From NCBI RefSeq assembly GCF_012349115.1, contig NZ_PQIG01000100.1, positions 186,001 through 250,000 of the forward strand: 64,000 nucleotides of DNA, in the 5' to 3' direction. The DNA comes from Rhizobium ruizarguesonis (GTDB lineage Bacteria; Pseudomonadota; Alphaproteobacteria; Rhizobiales; Rhizobiaceae). Within the stretch, counting starts at the first letter, position 1. The number at the start of each line of letters is the position of its first letter. The notes under the pieces were generated by a model. That model ran no database searches and was not told the DNA's origin. It saw only the letters and a list, made by a program, of their open reading frames with translations. This document shows, piece after piece, positions 47,938-56,860 of the stretch. The position numbers and the translations under genes are program-made.

Positions 47938-48336
47938 ATGACAATGACTGATCCGTTGGGCGATATGCTCACTCGCATCCGTAACGGCGCTTCCCGCCGC
48001 AAGTCGTCGGTCTCGACGCCTGCTTCGAAGCTCCGTGCACGTGTTCTCGATGTTCTGCAGTCCGAAGGCTACATCCGTGGCTATTCCCTTGTCGATTTCG
48101 GCAATGGCAAGTCGGAACTCAGCATCGAGCTGAAATATTATGAAGGCGCATCGGTGATCCGTGAGATCGGCCGTGTGTCCAAGCCGGGCCGCCGGGTCTA
48201 TGTCTCGGTCAAGTCCATTCCGCAGGTTGCGAACGGTCTCGGCATCACCATCCTTTCGACTCCGAAGGGTGTGATGGCCGATCACCAGGCTCGCGAACAG
48301 AACGTTGGTGGCGAGGTTCTTTGCTCGGTCTTCTAA
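47938..48336 (+). CDS. rpsH: 30S ribosomal protein S8
   Basis: 132 residues (MTMTDPLGDMLTRIRNGASR). It binds 16S rRNA helix 21 and, in E. coli, represses the spc operon at rplE. AAGGAG precedes the first ATG; a second ATG two codons on is possible. Confidence 0.98.
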   Translation: MTMTDPLGDMLTRIRNGASRRKSSVSTPASKLRARVLDVLQSEGYIRGYSLVDFGNGKSELSIELKYYEGASVIREIGRVSKPGRRVYVSVKSIPQVANGLGITILSTPKGVMADHQAREQNVGGEVLCSVF

Positions 48337-48378
48337 GATCGGGCATGGATCTCCATAGCGAACAGACAGGATTGAAAC

Positions 48379-48912
48379 ATGTCTCGTATCGGTAAAAAGC
48401 CCGTTCAGGTGCCTGCTGGGATCACGGCTACGGTCGATGGCCAGAAGGTGACTGCAAAGGGCCCGAAGGGCGAGCTGTTTTTCGTTGCTAACGACGAAAT
48501 CAGCCTCAAGCTTGAAAATAACGCCGTCGTCGTGACGCCGGTGAACCAGACCAAGGATGCGCGCTCAAAGTGGGGCATGTCCCGCACGATGATCGAAGGC
48601 ATCTTCAAGGGCGTCAAGGACGGTTTCGAGCGCAAGCTTGAAATCAACGGCGTCGGTTACCGCGCCGCCATGCAGGGCAAGAACCTGCAGCTGGCCCTCG
48701 GTTTCAGCCACGACGTGATCTACGAGCCGCCGGTCGGTATCTCGATCGTTGTTCCGAAGCCGACGGAAATCGTCGTCAGCGGCATCAACAAGCAGCAGGT
48801 CGGTCAGGTTGCCGCCGAAATCCGCGAATATCGCGGTCCCGAGCCCTACAAGGGCAAGGGCGTCAAGTACGCTGACGAGCGGATCGTCCGCAAAGAAGGC
48901 AAGAAGAAGTAA
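48379..48912 (+). CDS. rplF: 50S ribosomal protein L6
   Basis: 177 residues, two similar domains. It lies near the sarcin-ricin loop. The C-terminal PEPYKGKGVKYADE motif is intact. Confidence 0.98.
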   Translation: MSRIGKKPVQVPAGITATVDGQKVTAKGPKGELFFVANDEISLKLENNAVVVTPVNQTKDARSKWGMSRTMIEGIFKGVKDGFERKLEINGVGYRAAMQGKNLQLALGFSHDVIYEPPVGISIVVPKPTEIVVSGINKQQVGQVAAEIREYRGPEPYKGKGVKYADERIVRKEGKKK

Positions 48913-48924
48913 GGATCACGCGAA

Positions 48925-49287
48925 ATGGCTAGCAGGAAAGAAGCACTTGCACGTCGTGCCAACCGCGTGCGCCGTCATCTCAAGTCGGTGGCCAATGGCC
49001 GTCCGCGCCTGTCGGTTCATCGCTCCTCGAAGAACATCTACGCCCAGGTCATCGATGATGTGGCCGGCAAGACGCTTGCGTCTGCCTCCACCCTCGAGAA
49101 GGATCTGCGCGGTTCTCTGAAGACCGGTGCCGATACCGCCGCCGCTACCGTTGTGGGCAAGCTCCTCGCAGAGCGCGCCTCCAAGGCCGGTGTTACGGAA
49201 GTCGTGTTCGACCGTGGCGCCTTCATCTATCACGGCCGCATCAAGGCTCTCGCCGAAGCGGCCCGCGAAGGCGGTCTCACCTTCTGA
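48925..49287 (+). CDS. rplR: 50S ribosomal protein L18
   Basis: 120 residues. It binds 5S rRNA together with L5. RPRLSVHRSSKNIYAQVIDD and the C-terminal FDRGAFIYHGRIKALAEAAR are signatures. Confidence 0.98.
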   Translation: MASRKEALARRANRVRRHLKSVANGRPRLSVHRSSKNIYAQVIDDVAGKTLASASTLEKDLRGSLKTGADTAAATVVGKLLAERASKAGVTEVVFDRGAFIYHGRIKALAEAAREGGLTF

Positions 49288-49418
49288 TCAGTTTCCGGCC
49301 GGACGCCTCAGGCGCCGGCCGGATTTTCGCCGGACCGCAGGCGCTCTCCGAAAGGGGAGGCTGATGCGGTCCACATTTGTTTGCCGATTGCACCCGGAAA
49401 AGAAAAAGGAAGAGGACA

Positions 49419-49988
49419 ATGGCACAGGAAAGAAGGCCGCAGCGGGACGACCGCCAGAGCCGCGAAGAGCGCGATAGCGAATTCGTCGACAAGCTTGTCG
49501 CGATCAACCGCGTCGCCAAGGTCGTCAAGGGCGGCCGTCGTTTCGGTTTCGCAGCACTCGTCGTCGTTGGCGACCAGAAGGGCCGCGTCGGCTTCGGCCA
49601 TGGCAAGGCACGTGAAGTGCCGGAAGCCATCCGCAAGGCAACCGAAGCCGCCAAGCGCGAGTTGATCTTCGTACCACTGCGTGACGGCCGTACGCTGCAT
49701 CACGACGTCCATGGCCGCCATGGCGCCGGCAAGGTTCTGCTGCGCTCGGCCAAGGTTGGTACCGGCATCATCGCCGGTGGTCCGATGCGCGCCGTATTCG
49801 AGACGCTCGGCATGCATGACGTCGTCGCCAAGTCGACCGGTTCGTCGAACCCCTATAACATGGTTCGCGCCACCTTCGACGCTCTGAAGCACCAGGTTCA
49901 CCCGAAGGACATCGCAGCTCAGCGCGGCATCAAGTATGCAACGCTGCAGGCTCGTCGTGGCGCCTCCGGCAACGCCTCTGAAGAATAA
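49419..49988 (+). CDS. rpsE: 30S ribosomal protein S5
   Basis: 189 residues from ATG 49419 (AAAGGAAGAGG upstream), with an Arg/Asp-rich N-terminus before the RNA-binding domain (INRVAKVVKGGRRFGFAALV). It helps decoding fidelity and mRNA helicase activity. The frame extends 42 bp upstream without a plausible start. Confidence 0.97.
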   Translation: MAQERRPQRDDRQSREERDSEFVDKLVAINRVAKVVKGGRRFGFAALVVVGDQKGRVGFGHGKAREVPEAIRKATEAAKRELIFVPLRDGRTLHHDVHGRHGAGKVLLRSAKVGTGIIAGGPMRAVFETLGMHDVVAKSTGSSNPYNMVRATFDALKHQVHPKDIAAQRGIKYATLQARRGASGNASEE

Positions 49989-50002
49989 GAGGAGTTTGAC
50001 AG

Positions 50003-50212
50003 ATGGCCAAGGCTACTAAGAAGGCTGAAGCGAAGACTGTCACGATCGAACAGATCGGCAGCCCGATCCGCCGTCCGGATGTCCAGCAGCGCACGCTGAT
50101 CGGTCTCGGACTGAACAAGATGCACCGTCGCCGCACGCTGGAGGATACCCCTTCCGTTCGTGGCATGATCCGTGCTGTCCAGCATCTCGTTCGCGTCGTC
50201 GACGAGAAGTGA
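50003..50212 (+). CDS. rpmD: 50S ribosomal protein L30
   Basis: 69 residues, about ten more than E. coli owing to an Ala/Lys-rich N-terminus (MAKATKKAEAKTV). GLGLNKMHRRRTLEDTPSVR is the core. Confidence 0.97.
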   Translation: MAKATKKAEAKTVTIEQIGSPIRRPDVQQRTLIGLGLNKMHRRRTLEDTPSVRGMIRAVQHLVRVVDEK

Positions 50213-50228
50213 GACGGAGGAAACGCTC

Positions 50229-50705
50229 ATGAAACTCAATGAAATCAAGGACAATGAAGGCTCGACCCACAGCCGCAAGCGCCTCGGCCGCGGTATCGGC
50301 TCGGGCTCGGGCAAGACTGGTGGTCGCGGCGTGAAGGGTCAGAAGTCCCGTTCGGGCGTCGCCATCAATGGCTTCGAAGGCGGCCAGATGCCGATCTATC
50401 GTCGCCTGCCGAAGCGCGGCTTCAACAACATTTTCGCTTCCGATTTTGTTGTCGTGTCGCTGGCCCGTATCCAGACGGCGATCGACGCCGGCAAGCTCGA
50501 TGCCAAGACGACCGTTGACGCAGCTGCCCTCAAGGCTGCTGGTGTCATCCGCCGCGTCAAGGATGGTGTTCGCGTTCTCGCCGACGGCGAGATCAAGGCC
50601 AAGATCACCATCGTCGTTGCAGGCGCCTCCAAGCCTGCCGTCGAGAAGATCGAAAAGGCCGGCGGCACCGTGACGTTGCTTTCGGCTCCGGCTGCAGCCG
50701 AATAA
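50229..50705 (+). CDS. rplO: 50S ribosomal protein L15
   Basis: 158 residues from ATG 50229 (GGAGGAAAC upstream). The Gly-rich RLGRGIGSGSGKTGGRGVKG segment threads into 23S rRNA. A late assembly protein. A hairpin follows before secY. Confidence 0.97.
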   Translation: MKLNEIKDNEGSTHSRKRLGRGIGSGSGKTGGRGVKGQKSRSGVAINGFEGGQMPIYRRLPKRGFNNIFASDFVVVSLARIQTAIDAGKLDAKTTVDAAALKAAGVIRRVKDGVRVLADGEIKAKITIVVAGASKPAVEKIEKAGGTVTLLSAPAAAE

Positions 50706-50719
50706 TAATCTGATGATAT

Positions 50720-50752
50720 ATCGCCCGGGGTGCTTCACACCGGGCGATTTTG
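50720..50752 (+). terminator. hairpin between rplO and secY
   Basis: ATCGCCCGG (50720-50728) pairs with CCGGGCGAT (50740-50748), with an inner TG/CA pair and a GG bulge, followed by TTTGC. It is probably a partial terminator, leaving secY-adk with its own promoter in the 234-bp gap. Confidence 0.7.
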
Positions 50753-50939
50753 CTCCCATATGTGGGCCTCACAAAAACTTGGCTGGCGCGCCCGCGTCAT
50801 GCCGGTAAGACTCGAAAACAAGGGTGAGGCATGGGGTTGCGCCGCAATCCGTCCTGAGCCCGGTTTTGAATAATTTCATACTGATTCCGGGTCCGGTCTG
50901 TCCCCCAGAGACGCCGGAATTGGTAGCGCGGAGAAACGC

Positions 50940-52280
50940 ATGGCTTCTGCAGCGGAACAATTGGCATCCAACCTCAATTTTTCGACCTTCGCCAAAGCCG
51001 AGGATTTGAAGAAGCGCTTGTGGTTCACACTGGCAGCTCTCCTCGTCTACCGACTTGGCACGCATATTCCGCTTCCGGGTCTCAATCCCGAAGCCTATGC
51101 CCAGGCTTTCCGCGGCCAGGCAGGCGGCATTCTCGGCCTTTTCAACATGTTCTCGGGCGGCGCTGTTCAGCGCATGGCGATCTTCGCGCTCGGCATCATG
51201 CCCTATATCTCCGCTTCGATCATCGTACAGCTCATGACCTCGGTCGTGCCGGCGCTCGAAAACCTCAAGAAGGAAGGCGAGCAGGGCCGTAAGATCATCA
51301 ACCAGTATACCCGCTACGGTACCGTCATCCTCGGCGCGCTCCAGGCCTATGGTATTGCCGCCGGCCTTGAGAGTGGCCAGGGCCTCGTCGTCGAGCCGGG
51401 CTGGTTCTTCCGTGTTTCCACTGTTCTGACGCTGCTCGGCGGCACGATGTTCCTGATGTGGCTCGGCGAGCAGATCACCTCGCGCGGCATCGGCAACGGC
51501 ATCTCGCTGATCATTTTCGCCGGCATCGCCGCCGGCCTTCCCACAGCTCTTGCCGGCACGCTCGAACTCGGCCGCACCGGTGCGCTGTCGACCTTCCTCA
51601 TCCTGCTCGTCATCATCGTCGCGATCGCCGTCATCGGCATCATCGTCTTCGTCGAGCGCGCCCAGCGCCGGCTGCTGATTCAGTATCCGAAGCGTCAGGT
51701 TGGCAATCGGATGTTCCAGGGCGATACTTCGCACCTGCCGCTCAAGCTCAACACGTCAGGTGTCATTCCGGCGATCTTCGCATCGTCGCTGCTGCTGCTG
51801 CCGGCAACGGTCGCGGGTTTCGCCAACACCTCGGCAATGCCCTCCTGGGTGACATCGATTGTTGCGGCCCTTGGCCACGGTCAGCCGCTCTATATGGTGC
51901 TGTACGGTGCGCTGATCGCCTTCTTCGCCTTCTTCTATACCGCCATCGTCTTCAATCCGAAGGACACGGCCGACAATCTGAAGAAGCATGGCGGCTTCAT
52001 TCCCGGCATCCGTCCGGGCGAGCGCACCGCCGAATATATCGACTACGTGCTGACCCGCATCACGGTGATCGGCGCAATCTATCTCGTCTTCGTCTGCATC
52101 CTTCCGGAGATCTTGGTGTCGCAAACCGGCATCCCATTATCCCTTGGTGGGACTTCGCTTTTGATCGTGGTTAGCGTAACTCTTGATACGGTTGCACAGA
52201 TCCAGGGTCACCTGATCGCGCAGCAATACGAAGGCCTGATCAAGAAATCGAAGTTGCGTGGAGGAAAGAGGGGGCGATGA
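50940..52280 (+). CDS. secY: preprotein translocase subunit SecY
   Basis: A 446-residue, ten-helix channel of the Sec translocon. The first helix follows AEDLKKRLWFTLAALLVYRL. SecY signatures include GIMPYISASIIVQL and GNGISLIIFAGI. Its partner SecE is encoded at 23474. The last four bases overlap adk (ATGA). Confidence 0.98.
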   Translation: MASAAEQLASNLNFSTFAKAEDLKKRLWFTLAALLVYRLGTHIPLPGLNPEAYAQAFRGQAGGILGLFNMFSGGAVQRMAIFALGIMPYISASIIVQLMTSVVPALENLKKEGEQGRKIINQYTRYGTVILGALQAYGIAAGLESGQGLVVEPGWFFRVSTVLTLLGGTMFLMWLGEQITSRGIGNGISLIIFAGIAAGLPTALAGTLELGRTGALSTFLILLVIIVAIAVIGIIVFVERAQRRLLIQYPKRQVGNRMFQGDTSHLPLKLNTSGVIPAIFASSLLLLPATVAGFANTSAMPSWVTSIVAALGHGQPLYMVLYGALIAFFAFFYTAIVFNPKDTADNLKKHGGFIPGIRPGERTAEYIDYVLTRITVIGAIYLVFVCILPEILVSQTGIPLSLGGTSLLIVVSVTLDTVAQIQGHLIAQQYEGLIKKSKLRGGKRGR

Positions 52281-52927
52281 GACTTATCCTTTTGGGGCCG
52301 CCGGGCGCGGGTAAAGGAACCCAGGCCCAGCGGATCGTGGAAAAGCACGGCATTCCGCAGCTTTCCACGGGGGACATGCTGCGTGCAGCGGTCAACGCCG
52401 GCACGGATGTCGGCAAGCGCGCGAAGGCGGTCATGGACGCCGGCAAGCTCGTCTCGGATGAGATCGTCATTGCCATCGTTTCCGAGCGTATCGATCAACC
52501 CGATTGCGCCAACGGCTTCATTCTCGACGGCTTCCCCCGGACGCTCGTCCAGGCTGATGCTACCGAGGCGATGCTGAAGGCAAAGGGTCTCGGCCTCTCC
52601 GTCGTCATTGAATTCCGTGTCGATGATGATGAGTTGATCCGCCGTGTTGCCGGTCGCTACTCCTGTGCACAGTGTGGCAGCGTCTATCACGATACCGACA
52701 AGGTTCCGGCTGCTGAGGGTGTGTGCGACAAGTGCGGTTCGACGCACTTCAAGCGCCGTCCTGATGACACTCCGGAGACCATGACGGCTCGGCTGCAGGT
52801 CTACTACAAGGAAACCTCGCCGCTGATCGGCTATTACCATGCCCAGGGCAAACTCAAGTCCGTGGACGGCATGGCCGAGATCGATCAGGTGACGGCCGAG
52901 GTCGAAAGCATTCTTTCCAAGCTTTAA
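52277..52927 (+). CDS. adk: adenylate kinase, zinc-lid type
   Basis: A 216-residue enzyme interconverting ATP, AMP and ADP. P-loop GPPGAGKGTQ, AMP-binding STGDMLRAAV and FPRTLVQ. The long lid has four Cys (130, 133, 150, 153) that form a structural zinc site, unlike the E. coli enzyme. Coupled to secY as in many bacteria. Confidence 0.97.
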   Translation: MRLILLGPPGAGKGTQAQRIVEKHGIPQLSTGDMLRAAVNAGTDVGKRAKAVMDAGKLVSDEIVIAIVSERIDQPDCANGFILDGFPRTLVQADATEAMLKAKGLGLSVVIEFRVDDDELIRRVAGRYSCAQCGSVYHDTDKVPAAEGVCDKCGSTHFKRRPDDTPETMTARLQVYYKETSPLIGYYHAQGKLKSVDGMAEIDQVTAEVESILSKL

Positions 52928-53149
52928 GGCTTTGAAAATAAACTTGGCGGAACGGTTGCTTTTCAGCAGTGATTCCGCTAAACACCGCGCCAACTCGCGA
53001 CATTCCATGCGATCGGCGCGGATTTCCCAGGGAAGTCCGGGTGCGGTCGTTTTGACATGTTGCGGACGTAAATCTGAACGGGCGGTTCTCAAGAGCCGCA
53101 TAACGAAGCCCACTTGCCGGATGGCAACTGGAATGCAAGGAGAACAGGC

Positions 53150-53518
53150 GTGGCACGTATCGCTGGCGTCAACATCCCGACTGCGAAGCGCGTTGTTATC
53201 GCGCTGACCTACATTCACGGGATTGGTCCGAAATTCGCACAGGAAATCGTCGAAAAGGTCGGTATCCCGGCCGAACGTCGTGTGCATCAGCTGACGGACG
53301 CAGAAGTCCTTCAGATCCGCGAAGCCATCGACCGCGACTATCAGGTCGAAGGCGATCTTCGTCGCGATACCGCGATGAACATCAAGCGCCTGATGGACCT
53401 CGGCTGCTACCGCGGCCTGCGTCATCGCCGCGGCCTTCCGGTCCGCGGTCAGCGCACGCACACCAATGCCCGTACCCGCAAGGGCCCGGCAAAGGCAATC
53501 GCTGGCAAGAAGAAGTAA
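53150..53518 (+). CDS. rpsM: 30S ribosomal protein S13
   Basis: 122 residues from GTG 53150 (AAGGAGAAC upstream), giving VARIAGVNIPTAKRVVIALT. It bridges to L5 in the 50S. The longer frame from 53114 is not supported. rpmJ (L36), often between secY and rpsM, is absent here. Confidence 0.97.
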   Translation: MARIAGVNIPTAKRVVIALTYIHGIGPKFAQEIVEKVGIPAERRVHQLTDAEVLQIREAIDRDYQVEGDLRRDTAMNIKRLMDLGCYRGLRHRRGLPVRGQRTHTNARTRKGPAKAIAGKKK

Positions 53519-53651
53519 TTTCCGGGAAACCGGGGTAGGGAGGCTGGCGGTCTGCGCCGGCCTCTTTTGAGTTTGGAGCGGGACCATATAGGCGCCGTTC
53601 CGGTGTAGCCGCTGGCATTACGGCGGTGAAGAGATCAACGAAAGGAATACC

Positions 53652-54041
53652 ATGGCTAAGGAAGCCGTCCGCGTTCGCCGTCGCGAGCGCAAGAATATCT
53701 CGTCGGGTGTCGCTCACGTCAACTCGACCTTCAACAACACGATGATCACCATCACTGATGCGCAGGGCAATGCAATTGCCTGGTCGTCGGCTGGCGCCAA
53801 GGGCTTCAAGGGCTCGCGCAAGTCGACCCCGTTCGCTGCCCAGATCGCTGCCGAAGACTGCGCCAAGAAGGCCCAGGAGCACGGCATGAAGTCGCTGGAA
53901 GTCGAAGTCTGCGGTCCGGGTTCGGGTCGTGAATCGGCTCTGCGCGCGCTCCAGGCTGCAGGTTTCATGATCACGTCCATCCGCGACGTGACCCCGATCC
54001 CGCACAATGGCTGCCGTCCGCGCAAGAAGCGCCGCGTCTGA
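53652..54041 (+). CDS. rpsK: 30S ribosomal protein S11
   Basis: 129 residues. GVAHVNSTFNNTMITITDAQ and DVTPIPHNGCRPRKKRRV are the family signatures. It lies in the 30S platform near the Shine-Dalgarno helix. Confidence 0.98.
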   Translation: MAKEAVRVRRRERKNISSGVAHVNSTFNNTMITITDAQGNAIAWSSAGAKGFKGSRKSTPFAAQIAAEDCAKKAQEHGMKSLEVEVCGPGSGRESALRALQAAGFMITSIRDVTPIPHNGCRPRKKRRV

Positions 54042-54138
54042 TCATCGCTCTCGTCACCGGTGAGCGCTTGCGCGCTCCCGGTGGTTTTCAAGCTCGGTTG
54101 CCACGATTGGATGGTGGCAACGAACGGAAGGCAAACTC

Positions 54139-55149
54139 ATGATTCAGAAGAACTGGCAGGAACTGATCAAGCCGAACAAGGTGGAGTTCTCCTCGAGCTC
54201 GCGCACCAGGGCGACGCTTGTTGCCGAACCGCTGGAGCGCGGCTTCGGCCTCACCCTCGGCAACGCGCTTCGTCGCGTTCTGCTCTCCTCGCTGCGCGGT
54301 GCTGCCGTCACGGCGGTGCAGATCGATGGCGTGCTGCATGAATTCTCCTCGATTCCGGGCGTCCGCGAAGACGTCACGGACATCGTTCTCAACATCAAGG
54401 AAATCGCCATCAAGATGGATGGCGACGACGCGAAGCGCATGGTCGTGCGTAAGCAGGGCCCGGGCGTTGTCACGGCTGGCGACATTCAGACGGTCGGCGA
54501 TATCGAAATCCTCAACCCCGAGCATGTCATCTGCACGCTCGACGAGGGTGCCGAGATCCGCATGGAATTCACCGTCAACAACGGCAAGGGCTACGTTCCG
54601 GCCGAACGCAATCGTGCGGAAGATGCTCCGATCGGTCTCATCCCGGTCGACAGCCTCTATTCGCCGGTCAAGAAGGTGTCCTACAAGGTTGAAAATACCC
54701 GCGAAGGACAGGTTCTCGACTACGACAAGCTGAACATGACCATCGAAACCGATGGCTCGATCACCGGCGAAGACGCCGTCGCTTTTGCGGCGCGCATCCT
54801 CCAGGATCAGCTTGGCGTCTTCGTCAACTTCGACGAGCCGCAGAAGGAAACCGAAGAGGAAGCAGTCACCGAACTCGCTTTCAACCCGGCTCTCCTGAAG
54901 AAGGTGGACGAACTCGAACTGTCGGTCCGTTCGGCAAACTGCCTGAAGAACGACAACATCGTCTACATCGGCGACCTCATTCAGAAGACCGAAGCAGAAA
55001 TGCTCCGCACGCCGAATTTTGGTCGCAAGTCGCTGAACGAAATCAAGGAAGTTCTCGCTTCCATGGGCCTGCACCTCGGCATGGAAGTGCCGGCATGGCC
55101 GCCCGAGAACATCGAAGATCTCGCCAAGCGTTACGAAGATCAATACTGA
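54139..55149 (+). CDS. rpoA: RNA polymerase alpha subunit
   Basis: 336 residues. The N-terminal dimerisation/assembly domain includes LERGFGLTLGNALRRVLLSS. After a linker at about 235-250, the C-terminal DNA/activator-binding domain has LSVRSANCLKNDNIVYIGDL. rpsD, which precedes rpoA in enterics, is not present here. Confidence 0.98.
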   Translation: MIQKNWQELIKPNKVEFSSSSRTRATLVAEPLERGFGLTLGNALRRVLLSSLRGAAVTAVQIDGVLHEFSSIPGVREDVTDIVLNIKEIAIKMDGDDAKRMVVRKQGPGVVTAGDIQTVGDIEILNPEHVICTLDEGAEIRMEFTVNNGKGYVPAERNRAEDAPIGLIPVDSLYSPVKKVSYKVENTREGQVLDYDKLNMTIETDGSITGEDAVAFAARILQDQLGVFVNFDEPQKETEEEAVTELAFNPALLKKVDELELSVRSANCLKNDNIVYIGDLIQKTEAEMLRTPNFGRKSLNEIKEVLASMGLHLGMEVPAWPPENIEDLAKRYEDQY

Positions 55150-55272
55150 GAAAGCAAAAGGCAGGCTCTTTCGGCTGCCTTTCCCCGTCAAACAGCAGGC
55201 CGATCGCCTGCATGTGCCAGGAAACGGCAGGCCCACTTAGCGTAAGGGCACCTGCATTAAAGGAGAATAGCA

Positions 55273-55695
55273 ATGCGCCATGGTAAAGCCGGCCGCAAGC
55301 TGAATAGAACTGCAAGCCACCGCAAGGCGATGTTCGCCAACATGGCGGCTTCGCTGATTACCCACGAGCAGATCGTCACGACCCTGCCGAAGGCCAAGGA
55401 AATCCGTCCGATCGTCGAGAAGCTCGTCACGCTCGGCAAGCGCGGCGACCTGCACGCTCGCCGTCAGGCGATCTCGCAGATCCGCGATGCCGCTGTCGTC
55501 TCGAAGCTGTTCGACACGATCGCAACGCGCTACGCCACCCGCAACGGCGGCTACCTGCGCATCATGAAGGCCGGCTTCCGCCAGGGCGACAATGCCGCCA
55601 TGGCTGTGATCGAATTCGTTGACCGCGATGCCTATGCCAAGGGCGCAGCCGACAAGGCCCGCGTCGCTGCTGAAGAGCAGGCCGTCGCCGCTTAA
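55273..55695 (+). CDS. rplQ: 50S ribosomal protein L17
   Basis: 140 residues (MRHGKAGRKLNRTASHRKAM), close to the tunnel exit. Last gene of the alpha group, with AAAGGAG upstream and a strong terminator after it. Confidence 0.98.
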   Translation: MRHGKAGRKLNRTASHRKAMFANMAASLITHEQIVTTLPKAKEIRPIVEKLVTLGKRGDLHARRQAISQIRDAAVVSKLFDTIATRYATRNGGYLRIMKAGFRQGDNAAMAVIEFVDRDAYAKGAADKARVAAEEQAVAA

Positions 55696-55719
55696 GTCTT
55701 CCGCTTCGGCGGAAACAGA

Positions 55720-55753
55720 ACAGCCGGGCTGCAAAGCCCGGCTGTTTTTGTTT
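55720..55753 (+). terminator. rho-independent terminator of rplQ
   Basis: ACAGCCGGGCT (55720-55730), loop GCAA, AGCCCGGCTGT (55735-55745), then TTTTGTTT. It closes the whole ribosomal block. Confidence 0.95.
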
Positions 55754-55758
55754 CTGAT

Positions 55759-56193
55759 ATGGTGACGGGACCGGCTCCATTGCGCAAAATCATTCAGGCT
55801 CGCTCTCCGCAGTTCCTTCGTCTTGCCGCCCTGTTTCTCGTCATCGTTCTCGGGCTGGTGCTCCGCCGGTTTGGCTATGCAGCCGATCTGCCCTTCATCG
55901 TCGTCAAATATGGTGGATCGGGGGGGGCGATGGTATATCTGCTCGTGGCGCTCTTTATCGCAAGGTCACGGCCGGCAGCAATCGCCGTCACGGCGCTGTT
56001 CATAGCGATCTCAGTGGAATTGTTCCGGCTCTATCACACGCCCTGGCTCGACGCGTTTCGACTGACCACGGCAGGCGCCCTGCTGCTTGGGCGCGTGTTT
56101 TCGCTTTGGAACATGCTGGCTTATGCCATCGGCATAGCTGCGGCCTGCGCCTTCGTTCCGGCCCGCCGGATTGCGTTGCGTCCTCGCCACTAA
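55759..56193 (+). CDS. DUF2809 family membrane protein
   Basis: 144 residues with about four hydrophobic helices. VVKYGGSGGAMVYLLVAL, SVELFRLYHTPWLDAFR and LLGRVFSLWNMLAY match the DUF2809 pattern as I recall it (a polar Glu-Leu-Phe-Arg turn between helices). The ATG begins only a few bases after the rplQ terminator, so its promoter must overlap it or it depends on read-through. Function unknown. Confidence 0.8.
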   Translation: MVTGPAPLRKIIQARSPQFLRLAALFLVIVLGLVLRRFGYAADLPFIVVKYGGSGGAMVYLLVALFIARSRPAAIAVTALFIAISVELFRLYHTPWLDAFRLTTAGALLLGRVFSLWNMLAYAIGIAAACAFVPARRIALRPRH

Positions 56194-56203
56194 ACCTGCC
56201 GTC

Positions 56204-56860
56204 TCACGAGGCCGACGCCATTGCGCGATTGCGCGTCCGCCCTTTGCCCTTCTGCCAGTTGCGTGCGATCGGCCGGTAGGAGCGATAGAGGATGAGCGCG
56301 ATGATCAGCCCCACATAGATATATTGCTCGAGGTCGAGGATCTTGGTCGAGAGCGCGAAGTGCAACGCCCCGCAGGCGGCGATGATGTAGACGAGGCGGT
56401 GCAGCCAGATCCAGTTCTTGCCGAGGCGGCGGATCGAGAAATTGTTGGATGTCACCGCCAGCGGAATGAGCATCGCAAGGGCTGCCATGCCGAACATGAT
56501 GAAGGGACGCTTCAGCACGTCGTTGATGACGGCGGCAATATCCATCGCCTGGTCGAGCACCATGTAGACGGTGAAATGCATCAGCGCGTAATAAAAGGTC
56601 AGCAGGCCAAGCGCGCGGCGATAGCGCAGATAGTTCCAGCCGAAGAGCTCTCGGGCAGGGGAAACGGCAAGCGTCAGGATCAGAAAACGGATCGTCCAGA
56701 GCCCAAGGAAAAGCTCGAAGGTCTTGACCGGATCGGCGCCGAGCTGATCGGTCGCGCCGAGATAGAACGTCCAGGCCGCAGGCAAGAGCCCGACGACATA
56801 AAGCAGCCAGACCGAGGCGGGTTGCCAGCGCTTCGGGATGGCGAGCGACAGTTCCGCCAT
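56204..56860 (-). CDS. msrQ: MsrQ, haem-binding membrane subunit of the MsrPQ system
   Basis: A 218-residue inner-membrane protein with six predicted helices and several conserved His (YYALMHFTVY, WLHRLVY, ALHFALS) that can bind b-type haem. It passes electrons to the periplasmic reductase MsrP. The start codon overlaps the msrP stop (TGATG), so the two are coupled. Confidence 0.93.
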   Translation of the reverse strand: MAELSLAIPKRWQPASVWLLYVVGLLPAAWTFYLGATDQLGADPVKTFELFLGLWTIRFLILTLAVSPARELFGWNYLRYRRALGLLTFYYALMHFTVYMVLDQAMDIAAVINDVLKRPFIMFGMAALAMLIPLAVTSNNFSIRRLGKNWIWLHRLVYIIAACGALHFALSTKILDLEQYIYVGLIIALILYRSYRPIARNWQKGKGRTRNRAMASAS